This document shows positions 1 to 7,301 of a DNA stretch of 64,000 nucleotides, piece by piece. The number at the start of each line of letters is the position of its first letter. The first letter of the stretch is position 1. Both the position numbers and the translations under genes were made by a program. The notes below the pieces were generated by a model. That model saw only the letters and a list, made by a program, of their open reading frames with translations. It was not told the DNA's origin and made no database searches. The stretch is from Vibrio sp. Of7-15 (GTDB lineage Bacteria; Pseudomonadota; Gammaproteobacteria; Enterobacterales; Vibrionaceae), in NCBI RefSeq assembly GCF_022347565.1, contig NZ_JAKRGH010000006.1:124001-188000 (forward strand). Direction: 5' to 3'.

Positions 1-1107
1 GATCTAGATAAGGCCATTGATAAATTTTTATCAGCGCCGTCTGAATCTGGCCTAGAAGATGTTAAGGCTGCTTGGAAAGCATCTCGTGTACCATATCAGC
101 AATCAGAAGTGTTCCGCTTTGGTAATGCGATTGTTGATGACTGGGAAGGTCAGCTAAACGCATGGCCACTTGATGAAGGCTTAATTGATTACGTTGCTTC
201 AGATTATCAGTATGAGCTGGGTAACGAAGGCGCAAATGCGAATATTGTTGCTAATAGCAGCATTAAGTTTGGTAACGACGTTATCAAAGCAGATAAAATT
301 ACCCCTCAGTTACTGGCTGATCTAAACGAACTTGGTGGTTCAGAAGCAAACGTAGCAACTGGCTATCATGCGATTGAATTTTTACTATGGGGCCAAGACT
401 TAAATGGTACTAACCTAGGTGCTGGTAATCGTGCATACACTGATTTCGTTATTGGTAGTGCGTGTACTAACGGCAACTGTGAGCGTCGTAGTGAGTACTT
501 AAGAGCTGCATCTGAACTATTGATTCAAGATCTAAGCTGGATGGAAAAGCAATGGGCTGCGGGTAACAAATCAAATTACCGTGCGGAGTTATTATCTGAG
601 CCAGCAGAAACAGGCCTTCGTAAGATGCTGTTTGGTATGGGTTCTCTTTCTCTGGGTGAGCTTGCTGGTGAACGTATGAAGGTTGCGCTAGAAGCAAACT
701 CTACGGAAGATGAGCATGATTGTTTCTCTGATAACACTCACAACTCTCACTACTACAATGAGCAGGGCATTTACAATGTCTTTACTGGTTTGTACAAGCG
801 TACAGACGGTACTTTAGTTTCAGGCCCAAGCATTCATGACCTAGTGCAAAAGAAAGATGCAAAAGCGGCAAAAGAAATTCAAAAGCAATTTGATCTAGCT
901 CGTGCGCAAGTTTACACATTAGTGTCTGCTGCAGAAGAGCAAAATCAATACTTTGATCAGCTAATCGCGGCTGATAACAAAGTTGGTCATGAACTTGTTA
1001 ACCAATCAATCACTGCGTTAGTGAAACAAACCGCTTCGATTGAGCGTGCCGCTAACATTATTGGTGTGACTAGCTTGAACCCAGACACAGCTGATCACGA
1101 ATTCTAA
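1..1107 (+). CDS. Imelysin family protein (IrpA-like), 5'-truncated by the window edge
   Basis: The reading frame is open from base 1 and stops at 1107, so the start codon and any signal peptide lie upstream; 368 codons remain. The hallmark GxHxxE motif of imelysin/M75 proteins is present (GYHAIEFLLWGQD, bases 361-399), with an aromatic and helix-rich context typical of iron-regulated protein A (IrpA). Family members are periplasmic or outer-membrane-attached helical proteins linked to iron uptake; their biochemical role is not settled and peptidase activity is doubtful. It is first in a cluster with a di-heme oxidoreductase, a second imelysin and a DUF1513 protein, all on the same strand. 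A hairpin with a T-run after its stop may reduce read-through to the next genes. Regulation by Fur is expected from relatives, but the promoter is outside the window. Confidence 0.88.
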   Translation, partial: DLDKAIDKFLSAPSESGLEDVKAAWKASRVPYQQSEVFRFGNAIVDDWEGQLNAWPLDEGLIDYVASDYQYELGNEGANANIVANSSIKFGNDVIKADKITPQLLADLNELGGSEANVATGYHAIEFLLWGQDLNGTNLGAGNRAYTDFVIGSACTNGNCERRSEYLRAASELLIQDLSWMEKQWAAGNKSNYRAELLSEPAETGLRKMLFGMGSLSLGELAGERMKVALEANSTEDEHDCFSDNTHNSHYYNEQGIYNVFTGLYKRTDGTLVSGPSIHDLVQKKDAKAAKEIQKQFDLARAQVYTLVSAAEEQNQYFDQLIAADNKVGHELVNQSITALVKQTASIERAANIIGVTSLNPDTADHEF

Positions 1108-1127
1108 AAATACTGAATAACCGTTTT

Positions 1128-1154
1128 AAGGGCTCGTTTTTGAGCCCTTTTTTA
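1128..1154 (+). terminator. Rho-independent terminator or attenuator after the imelysin gene
   Basis: A perfect 8-bp stem (AAGGGCTC, 1128-1135, with GAGCCCTT, 1142-1149) and a 6-nt loop are followed by a T-run. It lies 21 bases after the stop, inside an otherwise co-directional cluster, so partial termination would make the first gene the most abundant product. Confidence 0.75.
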
Positions 1155-1192
1155 ATTGAGCAATTCTATACCTAAGCATACATGTGAGCCTT

Positions 1193-2572
1193 ATGAAGTA
1201 TTTAGTTTTAGCTTCCTTATTAGCAATGAGTCCTAACGTTTTAGCCTACGATAATAAATCAGGTGGAGATACTACCGTCAAAAAAGAAGGGCAAAACGCA
1301 TATTCTTTACCAGCCGCCAACTTACCAATGAGTCAACGCCTAGATTTCAGTGTAGGTAACAGCTTTTTTCGTAATCCTTGGGTCATGGCTCCAGCATCAA
1401 CGGACGCCCGAGATGGTCTTGGTCCTCTTTTTAATACCAATGGTTGTCAAAACTGCCATATTAAAGACGGCCGTGGCCATCCACCAGAAGAGGGAGCCGA
1501 TAACGCCGTTTCTATGTTGGTTCGGTTGAGTATTCCGGCATTAACCGCTGAGCAAAAGAAACAAATTATTACCAGTGGTGTTATTCCGGAGCCTATTTAT
1601 GGTGGGCAGCTGCAAGATTTCTCACTGCCGGGCCACGATCCAGAAGGTAAAATCAATATTACCTATTCAGATGTGCCTGTGACTTTTGCTGATGGTGAGG
1701 TTGTAACGTTGCGTAAACCTCACTTAACGATAACTGAACTGAGCTATGGCGATATGCATCCACAGGTACAGATGTCAGCGCGTGTTGCCCCTATTATGAT
1801 TGGCCTTGGCTTACTTGAGTCTATTTCCGATGAGACTTTACTTGCGTTTGCTGATGAACATGATGAAAACCAAGATGGTATTTCAGGCAAGGTAAACCGA
1901 GTCTGGGATGTACAAAAAGAAGACTTTGCTATTGGCCGTTTTGGTTGGAAAGCAGGGCAGCCTAACTTAATGCAACAAAATGCAGCGGCATTTAATGGTG
2001 ACTTGGGGTTAACAACGTCTCTTTTCCAGCAAGAAAACTGTACCTCAGAACAGAGTATTTGTTCTGATCTTGAAAATGGTGGTAATCCAGAAGTTAGCGA
2101 CAAAATTATGAATTTTGTTGAATTTTACACTCAACATTTAGCGGTACCATCAAGAAGAAATATGAATGATCCAGAAGTCAAATTAGGCCAACAATTGTTT
2201 GCTGAGGTTGGCTGTGAAAGTTGTCATAAAACATCGATAAAAACAGCAAAAGTAGAGGGATTACCTTCACTTTCTAATCAAGTGATTCACCCATATACAG
2301 ATTTGTTGTTGCATGATATGGGAGAAGGTCTTGCCGATCACCGACCTGAGTTTTTAGCGAATGGTCGTGAATGGCGTACTCCTGCCCTATGGGGTATCGG
2401 CTATACCCAAGAAGTGAATAACCATACTTTCTTTTTACATGATGGCCGAGCTAGAAATTTAATGGAAGCGGTATTGTGGCATGGTGGAGAAGCTCAGGCT
2501 GCTCGTGATAAAGTCTTGTCTTTGAAGAAAAATGAGCGAGATGCTCTTATTGCATTCTTAAACTCATTATAA
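1193..2572 (+). CDS. Di-heme (thiol) oxidoreductase family protein, periplasmic c-type cytochrome
   Basis: The protein is about 459 residues. An N-terminal Sec signal (MKYLVLASLLAMSPNVLA) fits the ATG at 1193 better than the in-frame GTG at 1184, and neither has a strong ribosome site. Two CxxCH heme c motifs are visible: CQNCH at residues 85-89 and CESCH at residues 341-345, the layout of the di-heme oxidoreductase (DHOR) family related to bacterial cytochrome c peroxidases. It should be a periplasmic electron-transfer enzyme whose natural substrate is not established; the older name thiol oxidoreductase rests on weak data. It sits between two imelysin genes, a recurrent arrangement that suggests heme-dependent redox chemistry supporting iron handling. 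The stop is 9 bases from the next start, so the two genes are co-transcribed. Confidence 0.85.
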   Translation: MKYLVLASLLAMSPNVLAYDNKSGGDTTVKKEGQNAYSLPAANLPMSQRLDFSVGNSFFRNPWVMAPASTDARDGLGPLFNTNGCQNCHIKDGRGHPPEEGADNAVSMLVRLSIPALTAEQKKQIITSGVIPEPIYGGQLQDFSLPGHDPEGKINITYSDVPVTFADGEVVTLRKPHLTITELSYGDMHPQVQMSARVAPIMIGLGLLESISDETLLAFADEHDENQDGISGKVNRVWDVQKEDFAIGRFGWKAGQPNLMQQNAAAFNGDLGLTTSLFQQENCTSEQSICSDLENGGNPEVSDKIMNFVEFYTQHLAVPSRRNMNDPEVKLGQQLFAEVGCESCHKTSIKTAKVEGLPSLSNQVIHPYTDLLLHDMGEGLADHRPEFLANGREWRTPALWGIGYTQEVNNHTFFLHDGRARNLMEAVLWHGGEAQAARDKVLSLKKNERDALIAFLNSL

Positions 2573-2581
2573 GGCGATACT

Positions 2582-3607
2582 ATGAAAAAAAAATTAGCCA
2601 TATCACTCATTCCGTTTGCTTTAGCTGCTTGTCAAACTACTCATGAAGACAGTAATAAGTTGTACAACGGCCCCATGACGCCTCAAGAGCAGTTGCATCA
2701 ACTTCAGTTCGATAGAGCCAATGAATTGGTCGAACATACGGCAATACTGCACAACGCTATGTCTGCTTATTGTGCCAAAAATGCTTCGCTTGAATCTGTG
2801 CAGTCAGCTTGGACTGAAGGAATGGAAACATGGATGGCATTACAAGGACAGGAAAAAGGTCCTGAGCAAGCATTGTCATTAAGCTGGAGCATGCAATTTT
2901 GGCCTGACAAAAAAAATACCACAGGCCGAAAAATGAAAGAGCTACTTAAACAGAATAAAGCTTGGAATAGTTCTGAAATTGACAGCCAGAGCGTTGCCGT
3001 TCGTGGCTTTGGTGCAATGGAATGGTTGCTCTTTGAACAAACTTACCAATTGAAATCGGCCAATGGCTGTTCAATTGGAAGTGCGATAAGTCAGAACTTA
3101 ATGAATAATAGCGCCAAAATAGCAACTGCTTGGCGTACCAACCCTTGGGAAGATTTATCGGATTCAATGTGGTTGTCTGAATATGTGGGTTTACTCGCTA
3201 ATCAGCTTGATTACAGCATGAAAAAACTAAGCCGACCACTAGGGGAAATTGGTAAACCTCGTCCATATCATTCTGAAGCGTGGCGTTCAAAATCTTCACT
3301 GATTTTGCTAAAAGCAAACCTAGAAGCACTACAGCAAACGTATTTAGCTAACGGTAATGGTTTAGATAAAATTCTTAGAGAAAAAGGGTTAGATGAGTTG
3401 GCCGATCGTATTACTGATCATTTTGAAACGAGTATCAGTACGTGGCCAAAAGACGAGTCGCTCTTTACTCTAATTAAAACGCGTGAGGGTTATCAAAAAG
3501 CGCTTGGCCTATACAATGATTTTGAGTATCTCAAATACTTAATTCATGAAGAAATTGCACTGAATTTAAACGTAGTAGTAGGGTTTAATGCAACCGATGG
3601 CGATTAA
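2582..3607 (+). CDS. Second imelysin family protein, lipoprotein
   Basis: This 341-residue protein has a lipoprotein signal, MKKKLAISLIPFALAAC, with the lipid-modified Cys at residue 17. The body resembles the imelysin fold, but the position matching GxHxxE of the first gene reads GFGAMEWLLF (about bases 3004-3033): the Glu is kept and the His is replaced by Gly. It is therefore likely a diverged paralogue rather than a copy with the same metal-site chemistry. The start ATG is 9 bases after the upstream stop. The 3' end overlaps the DUF1513 gene by 20 bases, which indicates translational coupling. The location should be periplasmic, tethered to a membrane. Function is unknown beyond a likely partnership with the neighbouring cytochrome. 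Confidence 0.82.
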   Translation: MKKKLAISLIPFALAACQTTHEDSNKLYNGPMTPQEQLHQLQFDRANELVEHTAILHNAMSAYCAKNASLESVQSAWTEGMETWMALQGQEKGPEQALSLSWSMQFWPDKKNTTGRKMKELLKQNKAWNSSEIDSQSVAVRGFGAMEWLLFEQTYQLKSANGCSIGSAISQNLMNNSAKIATAWRTNPWEDLSDSMWLSEYVGLLANQLDYSMKKLSRPLGEIGKPRPYHSEAWRSKSSLILLKANLEALQQTYLANGNGLDKILREKGLDELADRITDHFETSISTWPKDESLFTLIKTREGYQKALGLYNDFEYLKYLIHEEIALNLNVVVGFNATDGD

Positions 3608-4679
3608 CTCTAAGCGCAGAGCATTACTGAAAGCGGCAGTTGGTGTCGCTCCTGCCAGCCTATTGCTAAGCGGGTGTTCAAACTTATCGGCATCTAAAAA
3701 GACTACGATTGTTGGCTGTAGTCGCTCTCATCAAGGCACTTTTGGTGTTGTTGCGGCAACAGAGCAAGGCCAATCTATCTATCGGGTTGCATTACCTGAG
3801 CGTGGCCATGGTATTGCGATCCAGCCAAAGGGAGATCTTGCCGTCGCATTTGCCCGTCGACCTGGGCGGTATATGCAAGCCTTTAATCATACCACGGGCG
3901 AAGAGTGGGGCATTCGCGCAGCTGATCCGAATCGACATTATTATGGCCATGGTGTGTTCTCCTCAGATGGCACACTCTTATATGCCACTGAAGGGATTTC
4001 TGGAACCAGTGAAGGGGTTATTGGCGTTTATCGTGTAGAGCCTAGTTTGCCTAAAGTCACGGAGTTTTCGGGTTTTGGTATTGGTCCACATGAAGTTATT
4101 CTTGTTGATGATACAACGTTAGCCGTTGGAGTTGGAGGAGTGCATACTAATGGTCGAACAGCTTTGAATCTTGACTCGATGCAGCCTGCCTTGGTGTATT
4201 TATCAACAGAAACTGGTGAAGTTTTAGAATCGGTGACAATGGAGGATAAAAAGCTCAGTATTCGCCATTTATCTTCCACTTCTGATGGCAGAGTACTCTG
4301 CGGGCAGCAGTACCGTGGGGAGCCTGAGTATGGTGCGCCATTGGTAGCCATTCATCAGCGAGGTGGAGAACTACAGGTATTAAATGCAGAGCCAGAACAG
4401 TGGTTACGATTTAATCATTATATCGCCAGTATTTCAGTGCTTGACGATTTAGTGCTTGCCACTTCTCCGCGAGGAAATTGCTATGGTATTTGGGATTTAA
4501 ACACCAATACATTATTAGAAATTAACTCATTATCTGATGCTTCCGGTGTTGGCGTGAAAAATCACCACTGGCTGGTTGGTTCTGGAACGGGAAAGGTCCT
4601 TCAAATAGAGCCGAATTTAGTGGCAAGTTCTCATCAAACAGATGTTATGTGGGATAACCATTGGTCTATTATTAGTTAA
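3588..4679 (+). CDS. DUF1513 family protein (Tat-type signal, beta-propeller-like)
   Basis: The 363-residue protein begins with a twin-arginine-like segment (SKRRALLKAAVG) followed by a hydrophobic stretch ending LLLSGC, so it could be a Tat-exported lipoprotein. The rest is rich in short beta strands with repeated GxG/H-containing blades, consistent with the seven-bladed propeller expected for DUF1513. No catalytic motif can be named. The ATG at 3588 overlaps the preceding gene by 20 bases and has AGGG five bases upstream; an in-frame ATG at 3597 is the alternative. It is the last gene of the imelysin/di-heme cluster, and DUF1513 proteins commonly occur in such clusters. Its role in iron or copper handling is inferred only from context. 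Confidence 0.8.
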   Translation: MQPMAINSKRRALLKAAVGVAPASLLLSGCSNLSASKKTTIVGCSRSHQGTFGVVAATEQGQSIYRVALPERGHGIAIQPKGDLAVAFARRPGRYMQAFNHTTGEEWGIRAADPNRHYYGHGVFSSDGTLLYATEGISGTSEGVIGVYRVEPSLPKVTEFSGFGIGPHEVILVDDTTLAVGVGGVHTNGRTALNLDSMQPALVYLSTETGEVLESVTMEDKKLSIRHLSSTSDGRVLCGQQYRGEPEYGAPLVAIHQRGGELQVLNAEPEQWLRFNHYIASISVLDDLVLATSPRGNCYGIWDLNTNTLLEINSLSDASGVGVKNHHWLVGSGTGKVLQIEPNLVASSHQTDVMWDNHWSIIS

Positions 4680-4738
4680 TGAGCTATTTATAGCAGAAAT
4701 TATACGATAATGGTTGTGTATTGCTCGTGTGATTGTAT

Positions 4739-4781
4739 ATAAACCACTTTTTAATGGATAAAAATTTAAGAAGTGGTTTAT
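4739..4781 (+). repeat. Strong hairpin between DUF1513 and ldtD
   Basis: A near-perfect 16-bp stem (4739-4754 with 4766-4781, one G-T pair) encloses an 11-nt loop. It is 59 bases after the DUF1513 stop and 132 bases before the ldtD start. No T-run follows on either strand, so it is not a classical terminator. It may act as an mRNA 3'-end stabiliser, a terminator that works without a U-tract, or part of the ldtD leader. Confidence 0.6.
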
Positions 4782-4913
4782 GGTGACGGCCTAGTCAAAT
4801 ATGCAATGAATAGGTCGTACCGATAGTAAGACAGATCAATGATCACAATAAATACACTGTTATATTTTCTGTGGTTTGCCATAATCTTATATGAATCTGT
4901 ATGGAGATGGATA

Positions 4914-6536
4914 ATGGCGCGAACGGTATCGATTTTTCTATTATTAATGGGACTTTTTAGTCCTTTGACTTCTTGGGCTGAAGAAATTTGGCCGCAAAAA
5001 GAGGCAATAAAGTGGGTCATTAAGGCAACACCAGACAATGCCGCTACGCAGTACCCACAGAAGCTTGCGCAGTTGTATTATGCTAATTCATATCGCCCAT
5101 TCTGGCGTGACTATCGTTCACGTCGAGTTTTTGAATCTCAATTAAAAGAGCTGGCTCTTTCTGATATTGCAGATAACTTCTCTATTCGCTATTACGATTT
5201 ATTAGATGCAAAGCTTAGCCGAAACTGGCGTCACTATGATGTTCTAGCGACGGACACATTGCTTGCTTACATTAGCTATGTAGATCAAGCTCCAAAATTT
5301 GGTAAAAGCTGGTTTTTTGGTGGGGATGTGTCTAATTTTTTACCTGAGCCTTCAGAGCCAATGCTTCAAGCGTTTATTGAAGCGGTGGACAGTAAAACGT
5401 TATACCAGTACTTGCAGGCGCTTTCTCCTCAGTCTGATCAATATACTTACATGACAGATTCATTAGCACATTTATTGCAGCTTCAGAAGCAAGGCTGGCC
5501 TGTTTACCATCAAGTGCGCATGGCTAAGAAAAACGCCATTTTAAGCGACAAAGCAACTCTAGTGACCATCTTAGAGCGATTAGGTGCCCTGACTCCAGAG
5601 CAAGCTCTAAATATTCGCCTTGAAGATAATGAGAGCTACAGTGCAGAGTTGCAGATGGGAGTGAAGCGTTTTCAAGAAATCCACGGACTTAAACAGGATG
5701 GTATTATCGGTAAAAATACTCTGTACTGGTTGCAGCTAGGACTAGAAGAACGTGTGCGCATTATGGCGTTGAATATCCAAAGGTTACGGATATGGCCAGA
5801 AAGTAAGCAGAGCACCATTTTAGTGAATATTCCAGATTATAAATTGGAGTTCTGGCTTGAAGATGAGCTTGTACTCGACAGTCGAGTTGTCGTTGGCCGC
5901 CCCTCTCGAAAAACACCGTTGTTTGATGCGCGATTAGATTCAGTCGTTTTTAACCCTAGTTGGAATGTACCGATTAAAATTATGCGTAAAGACATTCTAC
6001 CTAAGATAAAAAGTGACAGTGAATATCTTGCACGCCATAACTACTCAGTATTACGCAGCTGGAGTAACCGAGAGGTGATTCCTCTTGATACGATTGATTG
6101 GTCTCAGGTAACACCAAATAACTTTACGTATCGGCTGCAACAAAGGCCGGGGAATGGCAATGCGTTAGGGCGGTATAAATTTAACACGCCAAACCGTAAT
6201 GCCATCTATTTGCATGACACTCCGTCTAAATCGCTTTTCAATAAAGAGTCGAGAGCATATAGCTCAGGTTGCATTCGTGTTGAACAAGCCAGTGTCTTGG
6301 CTGATGTGTTAATGAAAAACTCGAATATTAACCTCTCTCGTGTAGCGAAGTATCGTTCTAACGTGAAAACAAAATCGGTATCACTGAAAAATAGAATTCA
6401 AGTTTATACGATCTATCAAACCGCGTGGGTTGATGAAGATGGGAAGGTCAATTTTAGAAAGGATGTCTATAATTACGACAAAATGCGCAATCACTCAAAA
6501 TCTAGAAAAAAATTAATGTCTGCTTATGTTCATTAA
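4914..6536 (+). CDS. ldtD: L,D-transpeptidase (LdtD/YcbB family)
   Basis: This periplasmic enzyme forms meso-DAP to meso-DAP (3-3) cross-links in peptidoglycan. From the ATG at 4914 the protein is 540 residues, with a Sec signal at residues 1-23. GGAG lies eight bases upstream; the longer in-frame start at 4839 would bury the signal peptide. A peptidoglycan-binding domain is seen around residues 245-280 (VKRFQEIHGLKQDGIIG). The YkuD catalytic domain follows, with His at about residue 434 (YLHDTP) and the nucleophile Cys453 in SSGCIRVE. All key residues are intact. ycbK follows on the same strand, as in Escherichia coli, but here the pair is separated from the muk genes that it follows in E. 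coli. Confidence 0.92.
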   Translation: MARTVSIFLLLMGLFSPLTSWAEEIWPQKEAIKWVIKATPDNAATQYPQKLAQLYYANSYRPFWRDYRSRRVFESQLKELALSDIADNFSIRYYDLLDAKLSRNWRHYDVLATDTLLAYISYVDQAPKFGKSWFFGGDVSNFLPEPSEPMLQAFIEAVDSKTLYQYLQALSPQSDQYTYMTDSLAHLLQLQKQGWPVYHQVRMAKKNAILSDKATLVTILERLGALTPEQALNIRLEDNESYSAELQMGVKRFQEIHGLKQDGIIGKNTLYWLQLGLEERVRIMALNIQRLRIWPESKQSTILVNIPDYKLEFWLEDELVLDSRVVVGRPSRKTPLFDARLDSVVFNPSWNVPIKIMRKDILPKIKSDSEYLARHNYSVLRSWSNREVIPLDTIDWSQVTPNNFTYRLQQRPGNGNALGRYKFNTPNRNAIYLHDTPSKSLFNKESRAYSSGCIRVEQASVLADVLMKNSNINLSRVAKYRSNVKTKSVSLKNRIQVYTIYQTAWVDEDGKVNFRKDVYNYDKMRNHSKSRKKLMSAYVH

Positions 6537-6586
6537 TTTTCTTTATAGCTCAAAGAGTAACCGTATTTTTCGTGCTTCGCTGTAAT

Positions 6587-6673
6587 ATTAATCAATAAAA
6601 CGGTATTTGACGCTCAAGTTTTATGCCGTTATCTTGCCGATTCTAATATTTTTTGTTTGGTTTATTGATTAAT
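6587..6673 (+). repeat. 13-bp inverted repeat enclosing a hairpin in the ycbK leader
   Basis: The arms 6587-6599 and 6661-6673 are perfect reverse complements. Inside is a smaller stem, 6599-6606 with 6623-6630 (one G-T pair), with a TTGA-CGC-TCAA tip. The right arm lies 10-22 bases upstream of the ycbK ATG, where a ribosome-binding site would sit, so pairing could limit ycbK translation. Bases 6537-6682 hold nothing else that I recognise. Confidence 0.5.
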
Positions 6674-6682
6674 TGGCTCTAT

Positions 6683-7234
6683 ATGTCTCACGTTAACATT
6701 CAACGCAGGAACCTGTTATTGGCTGGTGGTTCCTTTTTTGCGCTCGGGGCTTTAACCCCAAAAATGGCATTTGCCAGTTTACTCAAGGAAGAACCTCGTT
6801 CATTAGCATTAAACAATCTTCATACTGGTGAAAAGCTCGACACTGAGTATTTCAACGGGCAAGATTATGTTCGTAAAGAGCTAACTAAAATTAACCACAT
6901 TTGTCGTGATTTTAGGCGAAATGAAATCGCCAACATGGATAAAAGGTTATTCGATCAAGTCAGTGCTATCCAGCAACTGATTGGTTGTAATGCCGAAGTG
7001 ACTGTTATCTCAGGTTATCGTTCTCCTGCAACGAATGAGATGTTACGTAAGAAGTCAGGCGGGGTTGCGAAAAAAAGCTACCACATGCTGGGCCAGGCTT
7101 TAGACATGCGTTTAGAAGGTGTTCCTCTTGCTGAAGTGAGAAAAGCGGCACTTTCTTTAAAAGCGGGTGGTGTAGGTTATTATCCTAAAAGTAACTTTGT
7201 TCATATTGATACTGGACCAGTACGTAGCTGGTAA
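6683..7234 (+). CDS. ycbK: YcbK family DUF882 protein (M15-type peptidase fold)
   Basis: The protein is 183 residues. The N-terminus reads MSHVNIQRRNLLLAGG and continues into a hydrophobic stretch to about residue 30, a Tat-like signal; this supports the ATG at 6683 over an in-frame TTG at 6653. The peptidase M15A zinc-site pattern is visible: SxxxH (SYHMLGQALDM, giving His and Asp) and HID near the C-terminus (VHIDTG). A murein endopeptidase or carboxypeptidase role in the periplasm is expected; E. coli YcbK (MepK) cleaves 3-3 cross-links. Standing next to ldtD, which makes such links, it forms a make-and-cut pair. No good ribosome site is seen, and the leader carries a long inverted repeat. 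Confidence 0.88.
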   Translation: MSHVNIQRRNLLLAGGSFFALGALTPKMAFASLLKEEPRSLALNNLHTGEKLDTEYFNGQDYVRKELTKINHICRDFRRNEIANMDKRLFDQVSAIQQLIGCNAEVTVISGYRSPATNEMLRKKSGGVAKKSYHMLGQALDMRLEGVPLAEVRKAALSLKAGGVGYYPKSNFVHIDTGPVRSW

Positions 7235-7268
7235 GCACTTAAATAGAACAGCATTGAAAAACAACATT

Positions 7269-7297
7269 AAAGGCGAGATATTTTATCTCGCCTTTTT
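7269..7297. terminator. Bidirectional terminator between ycbK and olsF
   Basis: A perfect 12-bp stem (7269-7280 with 7284-7295) has a 3-nt loop and a T-run on the + strand. It lies between convergent genes. The minus-strand tail is weaker in T, so it serves ycbK best. Confidence 0.88.
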
Positions 7298-7301
7298 AGT
7301 C

